A stretch of 64,000 bases of DNA from Bacillota bacterium (lineage in GTDB: Bacteria; Bacillota; Bacilli; Paenibacillales; Paenibacillaceae). The stretch spans positions 1-64,000 of the forward strand of contig JAEWPC010000047.1 of NCBI GenBank assembly GCA_023460795.1, in the 5' to 3' direction. Under the pieces are notes generated by a model. It had not been told where the DNA came from, ran no database searches, and saw nothing but the letters and a program-made list of their open reading frames with translations. Each line of letters opens with the position of its first letter. Positions within the stretch are counted from its first letter, which is position 1. This document shows positions 52,982 through 61,887 of the stretch, in pieces. A program made the position numbers and the translations under genes.

Positions 52982-53706
52982 TCCCATCCCCCTCGCGCGA
53001 AGCTTTCCGTTCGGTTTGCTTGCCGCAGCACGTTAGCCAGCAGGCCGAGCAACGGCTCGGCGTCGTGCTGCCAGTAGAAGTGGCCTCCCGGCAAGCGAAC
53101 GATGCTGCAACCCTCCGACGTATGGCGATTCCAGCTTTCGATCTCCGCGTCCGTCCATTGTTCCTCCGTGCCGGCTATGGCCGTCAGCCGCCATGGCAAC
53201 GGATCGGCCTCTTCATAGCGGTACGTCTCCACCAGCCGGAAATCGGCCCGAAGCACCGGCACGAATACGTTCATGAGCGCGGGCATCGAGAAAATTTCCT
53301 TGGAGGTGGCGCCCATGGCGACGATCTTGTCGGCGAATTCGCCCGCGGGCAGCTCGTGGATCGGAGCTTCTTTCCGAGGCGTATCCGGCGACGGACGTCC
53401 CGAGAAAATCAAAGCGGACGGCGGCGGGAGCATACGCTGCCTGATCTTCCGGGCAACCTCGTACAGAATCATTCCGCCCATCGAATGACCGAACACCGCG
53501 TACGGCGTTCCGTCCACGCGACGCATCAACTGCGCCAGTACGTCTTCGGACGCGTCTTCCATCCCCTCGTAGAACGGTTCCTTCGAGCGAACGCCGCGGC
53601 CAGACAATTCAAGCGGCACGCATTCGGCGTCCGACTCGAGATGTTTTTTCCACTTCATATAGATAGCGGCCGATGCCCCTGCGTAGGGGAGGCAGAACAG
53701 CTTCAC
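52978..53706 (-). CDS. Type II thioesterase (GrsT/SrfD-like)
   Basis: The 242-residue alpha/beta hydrolase has the stand-alone editing thioesterase features KLFCLPYAGASAAIYMKW, VPLELSGRGVRSKEPF, the nucleophile motif FGHSMGGMILYEVA and catalytic His in LPGGHFYW. It clears misprimed or stalled carrier proteins in NRPS clusters. GTG 53706 overlaps the stop of the exporter gene (GTGA), and GGGG lies eight bases upstream. The frame is open for 53 codons further up but without similarity. The stop overlaps the ATG of the FAAL-NRPS gene. Confidence 0.93.
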   Translation of the reverse strand: MKLFCLPYAGASAAIYMKWKKHLESDAECVPLELSGRGVRSKEPFYEGMEDASEDVLAQLMRRVDGTPYAVFGHSMGGMILYEVARKIRQRMLPPPSALIFSGRPSPDTPRKEAPIHELPAGEFADKIVAMGATSKEIFSMPALMNVFVPVLRADFRLVETYRYEEADPLPWRLTAIAGTEEQWTDAEIESWNRHTSEGCSIVRLPGGHFYWQHDAEPLLGLLANVLRQANRTESFARGGWE

Positions 53707-55607
53707 GCGATTTTCCCCATTTCGAGTTTGATGATTCGATCCGCAAGGTCGAAATAGCGATCGTCGTGCGTGATGACGATGACGCATTTGCCCCGGGAGC
53801 GCAGGTCCGGCAGCAACTCCTGGTAGAAGAACGCCCGGTATTCCGGATCTTGCTCGGCTGCCCATTCGTCGAAAACGCAGATCGGCTTGTCGTCCAAGTA
53901 GCTGACCAGCAGCGCCAACCGCTTGCGTTGACCGGAGGACAACCTCGTCGTGCTGAACCGTCCGCCCTGAATGCTGACCTTGTCCTGAAGCCCCAGCAAG
54001 CGCAAGTAGTGGAGCGCTTCGCCCTCCTTGTCGGCGAAGTCGATCCCGTACAAGCGATCGAACAAGTAGGCGTCGCTGAATACGGTCGACACCAGCTCGC
54101 CCACTTCTCCTGCTTGCATCCGCTCGCCGTTCAAGGACACGCTTCCGCTTCGCGGGTTGTACAGCCCGGTGATCAGCTTGGCCAGCGTCGACTTGCCGCT
54201 GCCGTTGCCGCCGACGATGAAGACGAGCTCGCCCGAACGAAATTCGAAATCGATCGGTCCGACGGCGAACGACTTTTCTTCGGCGCGCGCGTATTCGTAC
54301 GTCGCTTCTTCCAGCCGCAGCGAGACGCCCTCCTCCGGCAGAATCCCGGACGCATCCCTTTCCGGTGCCCGATAGCCGGACAATTCTTCGGAGAACCTGC
54401 GTATGCGGTTCCAGCTGACGCGGGCTTGGAACAGCTCCGGCAACGCGTTCAAGATCGCCGTAAGCGGCCCCGCCATGTACAGGAACACGAAGACGAACGA
54501 CCGCAGCTCTTGCGTATTCATCGCGCTGAACAGCAACGGAAACGCGAACACGACCACTCCGATGACGCCGGCGAACAGAAGATCCCCGACGACGATCGCG
54601 CCGGCGATTTTGTTCTCCGCGGACATTCGCTTGTCCCGGTAAGCGGCGCAGCTGTCCCCCATGTCCTCGCGGAATTCCCGTGCCTTATTCCGGTGCAAGT
54701 ACAGCTCCTTGAAGCCGAAGGTCAAATCTTGAATGAATTTGAAGAAAACGTTCTGCAAGTCGCGGGTTTGCTCCCACAGCTTGCCCACGGAGTGCGATAA
54801 CGCGTAGAACGAGGCGGACGCGATCAATACGACGCCGAGTGACAGCAGGAATCCGGGCAAGCTGATGACGGCGAGATAGACGAAGCCGGCTAGGATCGTC
54901 ACCGACCAGGTGCCGATGCTGACCATCTTGTTGGCGAACGAGCTGACCGTCTCCGTGTCGTTGTTCAAGCACGTTTCGATTTTCCCTCGCTCGAGCGCTT
55001 CCATTCGTTCATAAGGCGAATGAAGAACGATGTCGAGCACGTCCATTCTTTTCTCGTACACGATGTTGTTCGTCATGCGGATCAGGCGGGAACGAAGCAG
55101 CTTCTGGCCGAACACGAACAGCAGCATGCACAAGAGGAACAACGGAACTAGCCGCAGCCGGGTGTCTCCGTCCTCGGCGATCGCCGCGTTGACGATGAAG
55201 ATCAGGCAAGCGTTGCTGAACCCGCTGATGACGCTGAGCGCAAGCAGCGTGGCGTAAGGACGCTCCCGCTGCTTGACGTACGCGTTCGTTATCGCCAGAT
55301 AGACGCCGAACAACGCCGCAAGCAAAGCGACTTCTCCTGCCAGGACGTAGGACGACGCCGAGGCATCGTTCCAATACGCGGCAGCCGAACGACCGTCCTC
55401 GACGAGCCAGCCTACGGCATACAAGCAATAGCCGAACCAGCCGTAGAACAGTACGGCTGCCGGCATGTTGCGCACGATTCCCCTGAGCGCTCCCAAGCGT
55501 CGCCTTTTTCCCGACCTGATTTCGAAGAACACCCGGACGTTCGCGGTGCATACCGCAAGCAACGCCAAGGCGATAATGATCATCCCTATTTCCATCGCGT
55601 TCATCAT
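53703..55607 (-). CDS. Cyclic peptide export ABC transporter (SyrD/PvdE-type), fused permease-ATPase
   Basis: The 634-residue exporter has an N-terminal membrane part (about residues 1-400; first helix MIIIALALLAVCTANVRVFF) and a C-terminal ATPase. ATPase motifs are VGGNGSGKSTLAKLI (Walker A), RLSSGQRKRLALLVSY (signature), PICVFDEWAAEQDPEYR (Walker B) and the closing HDDRYFDLADRIIKLEMGKI, diagnostic of the SyrD/PvdE family. It probably exports the product or a precursor. It starts directly after the PPTase stop, with a purine-rich GAGAGGGGG before the ATG. Confidence 0.93.
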   Translation of the reverse strand: MMNAMEIGMIIIALALLAVCTANVRVFFEIRSGKRRRLGALRGIVRNMPAAVLFYGWFGYCLYAVGWLVEDGRSAAAYWNDASASSYVLAGEVALLAALFGVYLAITNAYVKQRERPYATLLALSVISGFSNACLIFIVNAAIAEDGDTRLRLVPLFLLCMLLFVFGQKLLRSRLIRMTNNIVYEKRMDVLDIVLHSPYERMEALERGKIETCLNNDTETVSSFANKMVSIGTWSVTILAGFVYLAVISLPGFLLSLGVVLIASASFYALSHSVGKLWEQTRDLQNVFFKFIQDLTFGFKELYLHRNKAREFREDMGDSCAAYRDKRMSAENKIAGAIVVGDLLFAGVIGVVVFAFPLLFSAMNTQELRSFVFVFLYMAGPLTAILNALPELFQARVSWNRIRRFSEELSGYRAPERDASGILPEEGVSLRLEEATYEYARAEEKSFAVGPIDFEFRSGELVFIVGGNGSGKSTLAKLITGLYNPRSGSVSLNGERMQAGEVGELVSTVFSDAYLFDRLYGIDFADKEGEALHYLRLLGLQDKVSIQGGRFSTTRLSSGQRKRLALLVSYLDDKPICVFDEWAAEQDPEYRAFFYQELLPDLRSRGKCVIVITHDDRYFDLADRIIKLEMGKIA

Positions 55608-56369
55608 CTACCCCCTCTCGTTCATATAAGACCGGCGCAGCAAGCGGGCCGCGATCTCCTCTTGCGTCCATACGGACCAATCTGCGCGCAGCTCCGGCAT
55701 CGCGGCGCACACCGCGGCGGGATGCGAATCATCTAACCGGCTAGACCGGATGCGATAGGGAATCAGCGCTTCCGCTTCGCCCTCCGTAACGGATACGGCC
55801 AGCAGCTCCGGCGTCAAGCCTCGTCCTAACGCTTTGGCATAGCACTCTTTGCGCGTCCATAGCTCGTAAAATCGCCATAGCCGAACCGAATCTTCCGTTG
55901 CCCGCAAATCCTCCCGTTCTTCGGCGCTCAGGAACTTGTGCGTCCACGCTAGATCCATCGGCCGCGCCTGCTCCACGTCGACGCCGACCGGAACGGTGGA
56001 TACGGCGCATACGCACCAACGGCCGGAATGAGACAGATTGAACTGAACCTCGGGCTGCCCGGCCAAGTACGGTTTGCCATACCGATCCTGTTCGAACGCT
56101 AACTCCCCGCCCGCAACGTCCGGAATCCACTCCGTGCAGATCGCCGCCCGGGCGAGCATCTCGGCCATCAGCGAACGCCTCGCATCGTCAGCATGGCGGA
56201 ATCGGCCGAGGCGCGCCCTTCGATGCGGCGAGCATAGCTCCGTTAACCGCTCCTGTACGTCAGGCGCAAGAGCGCGAGATACCTCAACCGCGTACAATCC
56301 TAATCTCGGTTCCCCTCGCGATGCCCTCTCCGCCCCCGCCCCTGCTCGATCAAATGGCAGCGTCCGCAT
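55608..56369 (-). CDS. 4'-phosphopantetheinyl transferase, Sfp type
   Basis: The 253-residue protein has the Sfp signatures QFNLSHSGRWCVCAVS, VGVDVEQARPMD (Mg2+-binding Asp and Glu) and FYELWTRKECYAKALGRGL. It converts the apo carrier domains of the adjacent synthases to holo form using coenzyme A. The start lies 20 bases inside the preceding NRPS gene and the stop abuts the exporter ATG, so it is translationally coupled on both sides. Confidence 0.95.
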   Translation of the reverse strand: MRTLPFDRAGAGAERASRGEPRLGLYAVEVSRALAPDVQERLTELCSPHRRARLGRFRHADDARRSLMAEMLARAAICTEWIPDVAGGELAFEQDRYGKPYLAGQPEVQFNLSHSGRWCVCAVSTVPVGVDVEQARPMDLAWTHKFLSAEEREDLRATEDSVRLWRFYELWTRKECYAKALGRGLTPELLAVSVTEGEAEALIPYRIRSSRLDDSHPAAVCAAMPELRADWSVWTQEEIAARLLRRSYMNERG

Positions 56370-59300
56370 CGACGGATACTTTGGTCGTGTGCCGGCTTAA
56401 ATCCCGGATCGTATAACATTGCTGGAAGTCTTCCGGATCGATCTGCAGTCCTCGCTGCTCCATCTCGATGTCCAGCTTGACCGCTAACAGAGAATGGCCG
56501 CCGATCTCGAAGAAATTATCGTTCACGCCGACGGTTTCGAGCTCGAGAAGCTCCTTCCATATCTCGACCAGCTCGGCTTCGATCTCGTTCGCGGGCGGCT
56601 CGTAGACGGCATCGGACCTGACGAGGGTTAGCGGATCGGGCAGCGCGCTTCGGTCGACTTTGCCGTTGGACGTTACCGGAATCGCGTCCATTCGAACGAA
56701 ATAGCTCGGGATCATATAGCCGGGAAGATCGCCGGCCAGAAACTCGCGCAACTGCTTGTAAGGTAGATCCACAGGGGACGCGTAATAGGCGCACAGCGCC
56801 TTCTGTCCGGAACCGTCCGCGCAGTCGACGACGATGCAATTCGCGATGTCCGGATGGCGCAGCAGCTTCGCTTGAATTTCGCCCATCTCGACGCGGAACC
56901 CGCGAATTTTGACTTGATGGTCGATCCGGCCAAGAAATTCGATATTGCCGTCCGGCATCCACTTCGCCATATCGCCGGTCCGATACATTCTGGCATTCGG
57001 ATCAACATCGAACGGATCTCGAATGAACCGTTCCTTCGTTAACGCCTCCGAATGGTAGCCGTCGGCCAAGCATTGACCGCCGATGAACAGCTCTCCCCTC
57101 GCGCCGATCGGACAAGGCTTCAGCTCCCGGTTCAGGATGTAATACCGGGCGTTGCGTATCGGTTTGCCGTAAGGAATGCTCTTCCATTGGGGGTCGACGG
57201 CTTCTACCTCGTAATAGTTGGACCAGATGCACGCTTCCGTCGCGCCGCCGAGCGCGGCGACCTTGCAGCCTGGGAACAGACGCTGCAACTGGACCGGGAG
57301 CGTCAGCGGAATCCAATCCCCGCTGAGCATGAACAGTCGCGCGCGCGGCAACCGTCCTTCGAATTTCTCGAAGAACGGAATGCTCTGCGAGAGCGCCGCC
57401 GGGGCGGAATCCCAGACCGTGATGCCGCTGTCGGCCATCCGCTGCGGCCACGTTTCGGGCCTTCGGACGTCTTCTTCGGGTACGATGTCGACGGCTCCGC
57501 CTGCAGCGAACATCCCGAACAGGTCGTAGACGGATAGATCGAAGCATAGCGAAGTGAGGAAGAACAGCCTATCCCGTTCGTTCACCCCGAACGTCGCGTT
57601 CACCCAATCGATTACGTTCACGACCGGTCGGTGGGAGACGACGACGCCTTTCGGCGTGCCCGTCGATCCCGAGGTGAAGATGATGTACGCCGTGCCGGAA
57701 GGATTCGCCGAGTCCGATAACGGTTGAACGTTCGCCTCTAGCAATTGCTTCCGCGTATAGAACTTTACAGGGTTCGCGTCTTTCTCGGACGAAACCTCGG
57801 CCGCCTTCTCGAACACGACGTCGTAACGGAACCGAAGCTCGTTCTTGAAGCTCGTCGTACGCTTATGCACATCCGCTTTCATCCCCGGATACTGTCCCGC
57901 GAATCCGCGGATGAAGTCCTCATGAACGTATAGCTGCTGGTCCAGGTTCGACCGCGTCTTATAGAAGGTGCCGTGATTCCGTTTGAATTCTTCCAAGGAA
58001 GAGCGGAAATCTTCTTTGGCTTCTTCGTCGAGCACGTCCGCGACGATCAGCGCCCCGCCGGGACGCAGCAGCCGGACGGTCTCCCGCAGCACTCTCTCCA
58101 AATAGAGATGATCGGGGAAAAATTGAACCGTGCTCGGAAGAAGCACGACGTCGTACGAATCGTCCGGCATTCCGATGATGTCTTCCGCGAACCCGGTAAT
58201 GAGCTGGACTCGCTCCGTTAATCCGATTTCCTCTAAGCGAATCCGGTTGCGCTCCTGCGTTAGCGGCGACGGATCCAGCCCGACGTACGTCCCGAATCGA
58301 TCCGCCAGCTCGAACAGAATCAATCCGGAACCGCAGCCGATCTCCAGCGCCTTCGCTTCGCTGCCCGCGAACGGCTCGGTCAGCTTCACGACCCGGTCGC
58401 GGTATTCGTTCACTTCCGATTCGGTGAACGGCAGCCCCGTATAGGAGCTGAAGAACCCGCCGGCTTGAACGCGATCCTCCGCTTTCGCCGCGACATCGTC
58501 GAACATGCGGACGATCGAATCGCGGTCCGGCAGGACGATCGCGGGTTCGTCTCCCTTCTCGTCCAGCAGCACGATATGCTCGAGCTCAGCGTTCCTCCAT
58601 AGCAGGTCGGAGAACGGCCCGACCGCCTCGCGCTGGGTCACGAGATGCTTGGCGCCGATCTGTTCCAGCACCGTCTGCACCCGGCGCTTCGGCCAAGCCG
58701 TATCGATCGGCACGTAGGCGCCGCCCGCCTTCAGAATGCCAAGTACGCCCGTAAGCATATCGAAAGACCGCTTGCATAGAATCGGCACGCGCGTCTCCGG
58801 TCCCACTCCCGCTCGGCGTAACGCGGCGGCAAGTCGGCCCGAAGCCTCGTTCAGCTCCCCGTATGTCATCGTTTGGTCTTTAAACAAGGCAACGACGGAG
58901 TCGGGCGCTCGGGTCGCTTGATCGATGAACAGCTCATGCAGCGTCCGGTCGCCGGGGAACGGCCACGCCGTGTCGTTGAACGCGTTTACGACCCGATCCC
59001 ATTCCGATTCGGGCAGCAGCGCAAGCTCGGAGATCGGGGAGTCCGGCTCGCTCAACAACCGCGACAACGCGTGGATGTAATGGCCGGCGATCGCTTGAGC
59101 GAGACCCTCCGAGTAACGTCCGGAATTCCAGCCGATCTCGAGGAACCATTCACCATCCTGCTCTTCGAACCAAAAGCGGTAATCCGGCGACATGCCGTCG
59201 CGAATCCTGTCGGGATGCAGCTGCCTGCTTCCGACGGCGATCGGGACGCGGAAGCTCTCCGTCCCTTCCGCGTCTCCCCAGCCCCGTTCTTTCACGAGCT

Positions 59301-59763
59301 GGGAGAACGGATAGTTCTGGTTGTCGAGAATAGAGCCGAATCTCGTTCGTAAAGCGTTCAAGTTGGCCCGGATCGATACGCTGAGGTCCGGCTCGAACGG
59401 GATGACGAGCAGCTCGTTAACGGAAGCGCCGTCCTCGGGCCAGTCGAAGACGGGCGTGACGAGCAACGTCTCGGAGGCGAAGGCGTATTGGCCGGCCACG
59501 AATTGAACGCCGAACAGCATCACGAGGAATGCGGCGATGTCCGAGCTTCCGGAAAGAGACCGGATTCGATCGGACAGCTCGGTACCGAGACCCGTCCGCC
59601 ACTTGCGCAGCTCGGCGACTCCGTCCTCTATTCCCGTCTGGCGATCCTCGGGGAACCGGGTCAGCTCCTTGTCGCCGGAGAGGAGCTCGGACCAGTAGTT
59701 TCGTTCCTTGTCCAGCTTGCCGCTCGACATGATTTTCTGAATCTCCAAAGCGTCTAGACTCAT
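56350..59763 (-). CDS. NRPS module: C-lobe, methyltransferase-interrupted A domain, PCP
   Basis: The 1137-residue protein has the same plan as the first 1100 residues of the terminal NRPS. It has a lone C-terminal condensation lobe (1-255), then A1-A2 (ILKAGGAYVPIDTAWP). A SAM methyltransferase follows (about 415-660; AGGFFSSYTGLPFTESEV, ALEIGCGSG), then A3 (YIIFTSGSTGTPKG) and on to A10 (TSNGKVDRSALP). A PCP (IGGHSLLA) and a short tail complete it. I read the specificity residues as D-L-Y-D-M-S-L-I-W-K, close to the Cys code D-L-Y-N-L-S-L-I-W-K. No thioesterase is present. The ATG overlaps the stop of the second BtrH-like gene by four bases. Confidence 0.92.
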   Translation of the reverse strand: MSLDALEIQKIMSSGKLDKERNYWSELLSGDKELTRFPEDRQTGIEDGVAELRKWRTGLGTELSDRIRSLSGSSDIAAFLVMLFGVQFVAGQYAFASETLLVTPVFDWPEDGASVNELLVIPFEPDLSVSIRANLNALRTRFGSILDNQNYPFSQLVKERGWGDAEGTESFRVPIAVGSRQLHPDRIRDGMSPDYRFWFEEQDGEWFLEIGWNSGRYSEGLAQAIAGHYIHALSRLLSEPDSPISELALLPESEWDRVVNAFNDTAWPFPGDRTLHELFIDQATRAPDSVVALFKDQTMTYGELNEASGRLAAALRRAGVGPETRVPILCKRSFDMLTGVLGILKAGGAYVPIDTAWPKRRVQTVLEQIGAKHLVTQREAVGPFSDLLWRNAELEHIVLLDEKGDEPAIVLPDRDSIVRMFDDVAAKAEDRVQAGGFFSSYTGLPFTESEVNEYRDRVVKLTEPFAGSEAKALEIGCGSGLILFELADRFGTYVGLDPSPLTQERNRIRLEEIGLTERVQLITGFAEDIIGMPDDSYDVVLLPSTVQFFPDHLYLERVLRETVRLLRPGGALIVADVLDEEAKEDFRSSLEEFKRNHGTFYKTRSNLDQQLYVHEDFIRGFAGQYPGMKADVHKRTTSFKNELRFRYDVVFEKAAEVSSEKDANPVKFYTRKQLLEANVQPLSDSANPSGTAYIIFTSGSTGTPKGVVVSHRPVVNVIDWVNATFGVNERDRLFFLTSLCFDLSVYDLFGMFAAGGAVDIVPEEDVRRPETWPQRMADSGITVWDSAPAALSQSIPFFEKFEGRLPRARLFMLSGDWIPLTLPVQLQRLFPGCKVAALGGATEACIWSNYYEVEAVDPQWKSIPYGKPIRNARYYILNRELKPCPIGARGELFIGGQCLADGYHSEALTKERFIRDPFDVDPNARMYRTGDMAKWMPDGNIEFLGRIDHQVKIRGFRVEMGEIQAKLLRHPDIANCIVVDCADGSGQKALCAYYASPVDLPYKQLREFLAGDLPGYMIPSYFVRMDAIPVTSNGKVDRSALPDPLTLVRSDAVYEPPANEIEAELVEIWKELLELETVGVNDNFFEIGGHSLLAVKLDIEMEQRGLQIDPEDFQQCYTIRDLSRHTTKVSVDADAAI

Positions 59764-60812
59764 TGAATCTCCTCCTTCGCAATCGAAGAACCTTCGTATT
59801 GTTGCAGCATTCTCTCGATAATTAGCCTCTCGTCCTCTTTTATTTTGCCTAGGCGATCGATGAGCAGCTCGAGATGTTTAGGGTCCCGGGTCATCCAATA
59901 CTTCAGAATCAAGCTTAGGTTCACGGAGGCTTGCTTCTCTAGACTCGTCCAGCCCTCCACCGTCTCCGGAGAACAGGCGTAATAGCGTTCTCGTGCCATA
60001 TAGGCGATACGGCGGTTCATCATTTTTTTGTGCTCCCATAGCACATGGAACGGTCGATGATCGACGATATACGTCTGTTGGATATTGCGATGAAGCCGTT
60101 CCCGCAGTCTGTCGTACACGGCTATTCCCCATGCGTGCGGACTCGGAAGTTGCAATTCGTAAGCCGGCATCCGCTCATCCGACGGCTTGGCGTGCAAGTA
60201 GTCTTGCAACTGATCCATCACCCACTGCAGATTGAACGCGTTAGCCTTCAGGAAGTTGGGATACGTCTTCAGCAGAATCGAATGCTCGGCGTACGCCTTC
60301 CACTCCGGCAGCTCGAAATCGAAGTAGGCTTGCTCCATGTCGTCGTAGCCGACTTCGCTGCTTCCGTATCGTTGATTGGACAGGAATCCGACGACCTGGA
60401 ACACCCTCCGTTCGTCGTCATACCCATGGATCATGATCCCGTGTGGGTGCGTCTTGTTCCGGTACGAAGACGTTCCGGGGATGTAGTACTCGTCGACGTG
60501 CGTCCATAAGTAATAATTCTCGTCGATGCTGACCCGGACGAAATCGGCGAAGCTCGGATACGACCTGCGTACCAGCGCTCGATTCGTGCGAGGCGAGCCA
60601 TACAGGATAGGAACGAAATAGTCGAACGGATTCGGCGTGAAGAAGTCCATCATCATCTCGTCGACCCGATCGCTTAAGTAAAGCTGGACGTAATTGCTGT
60701 ACACCCATCGCTGCGCCTCGGCATCCGTCTGCAGCATGGCAAGCGGATACGCGAGATGAGGGTAGGAGACGAGATCGGGGTCGGCGATCGGTAAGCTTCG
60801 GCGGGCAGCCAT
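59760..60812 (-). CDS. Papain/BtrH-like cluster protein, paralogue without the candidate Cys
   Basis: The 350-residue cytoplasmic protein is a paralogue of the gene just upstream. Shared landmarks are WVYSNYVQLYLSDR, DEYYIPGTSSYRNKTHPHGI followed by MIHGYDDERRVFQVVGFLSN, a central FNLQWVMDQLQDYLH, and a helical C-terminus (DHRPFHVLWEHKKMMNRRIA). The PHG...GYDD...F...GF pattern resembles the His/Asp part of C39/BtrH-type papain-like folds. At the position where the paralogue has Cys33 this protein has Ala (TDAEAQRW), so it may be non-catalytic. GGAGG is eight bases from ATG 60812; a longer frame overlaps the paralogue and is not used. Function unknown. Confidence 0.7.
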   Translation of the reverse strand: MAARRSLPIADPDLVSYPHLAYPLAMLQTDAEAQRWVYSNYVQLYLSDRVDEMMMDFFTPNPFDYFVPILYGSPRTNRALVRRSYPSFADFVRVSIDENYYLWTHVDEYYIPGTSSYRNKTHPHGIMIHGYDDERRVFQVVGFLSNQRYGSSEVGYDDMEQAYFDFELPEWKAYAEHSILLKTYPNFLKANAFNLQWVMDQLQDYLHAKPSDERMPAYELQLPSPHAWGIAVYDRLRERLHRNIQQTYIVDHRPFHVLWEHKKMMNRRIAYMARERYYACSPETVEGWTSLEKQASVNLSLILKYWMTRDPKHLELLIDRLGKIKEDERLIIERMLQQYEGSSIAKEEIQ

Positions 60813-60835
60813 CTTCGGTTCCTCCTCGCGAACGA

Positions 60836-61858
60836 TTATGCGTTCCGGTATTCCTGCAGCAAACGTTCGTTGATTAACGCTTCTTCGCTTTTCAATTGAT
60901 ACAATTGCTTGATCAATTCTTCCAATCTCCGATTGTCCTTCGTCATCCAATACTTCAAGATCTGATGACGGCTCGTTGCAGCCATCCGCTCCAGACGGGC
61001 GTATCCTTCTTTCACTTCTTGCGAACAGACGAAATACCCGCGGCTCTCCATATAAGCAATCCGCTTGTTCATCATCCTTTTGTGTTCCCATACGACATGG
61101 ATAGGCCGATGATCGAGAATGAAGGCCCCCTCCATCTGTTCCTTGATTTTACGAACGAGTTCGTCGTAAATCCCGATTCCCCACGCGCGCTGCATATGAT
61201 CCTTGCCTTGAATCCCTTCCCAGCGCCACATCGATGACTTCCCGTACGTATAATCCTCCAATTGCTCCATGACCCATTGCAGATTGAAGTCGTAGCCGTA
61301 CTTCGGGTTCAGCTTGAATAAATGCGTAAAATTTTTATAGTCCGATTCATCCGTCAGCTGTATCACTTTAAAGGCGGATTCCATGCTGTCGTAATCGACG
61401 GTCGTGTGCCCATAGGTCTGATTGGCCAGATAGCCGGTGATCAGAAAGTGGCGATTGTCGTCGTCGTAACCGTATACCAGAATGCCGTGCGGATTGCTGC
61501 GGTTCTGATAGGCGACCGTTCCCGGGATGTAATAATCGTCTACGTAAGTCGACACGTAGCGTCCGTCGTCGATGCTTTCCCGAAGAAAATCGCCGAATCG
61601 CTCATAGTTTCGCAGAATCAAATTCCGGTTCAAATGCGATTTGCCGTAGAAAGCCGGAATCGGGTAATCGTTGACCGTCGGGCTGAAATAATCCAGGAAG
61701 ATGTAACTCGTTCGATCCTGAAGGTTGAGTTGCACGAAATTGCTATACACCCAATCCAGGCAGGACTCGTCCGTATGCATCACGGATAACGAATAAGAGA
61801 AGTGCGCGTAAGACGTAATATCGGGCTCGGCGATCTGCAGTACTTTTCGGGCGCCCAT
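60836..61858 (-). CDS. Papain/BtrH-like cluster protein with candidate Cys33
   Basis: The 340-residue protein has no signal peptide or membrane helix. Candidate catalytic residues are Cys33 (TDESCLDWVYSNFVQLNL) and His124 in NRSNPHGILVYGYDDDNRHF, with a nearby Asn in YLANQTYG. The arrangement resembles the BtrH_N acyltransferase or C39 fold, but similarity is too low to be sure by eye. The C-terminal 150 residues are helical (MEQLEDYTYG, DHRPIHVVWEHKRMMNKRIA, YWMTKDNRRLEELIKQLYQL). GAGGAGGG is seven bases from ATG 61858. It lies between an NRPS ending in C and one starting with a C-lobe, suggesting a role in passing or releasing the chain. Confidence 0.7.
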   Translation of the reverse strand: MGARKVLQIAEPDITSYAHFSYSLSVMHTDESCLDWVYSNFVQLNLQDRTSYIFLDYFSPTVNDYPIPAFYGKSHLNRNLILRNYERFGDFLRESIDDGRYVSTYVDDYYIPGTVAYQNRSNPHGILVYGYDDDNRHFLITGYLANQTYGHTTVDYDSMESAFKVIQLTDESDYKNFTHLFKLNPKYGYDFNLQWVMEQLEDYTYGKSSMWRWEGIQGKDHMQRAWGIGIYDELVRKIKEQMEGAFILDHRPIHVVWEHKRMMNKRIAYMESRGYFVCSQEVKEGYARLERMAATSRHQILKYWMTKDNRRLEELIKQLYQLKSEEALINERLLQEYRNA

Positions 61859-61887
61859 TCAAGTTCCCTCCTCATCTCAACCTCGAT

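Noticed and set aside
53673..54800. Plus-strand open frame of 375 codons opposite the ABC exporter
   Set aside because: Antisense to intact ABC transporter motifs, no recognisable domain and no ribosome binding site.
60813..61091. 93-codon upstream extension of the second BtrH-like gene
   Set aside because: Overlaps the paralogue in another frame; GGAGG is correctly spaced from ATG 60812.
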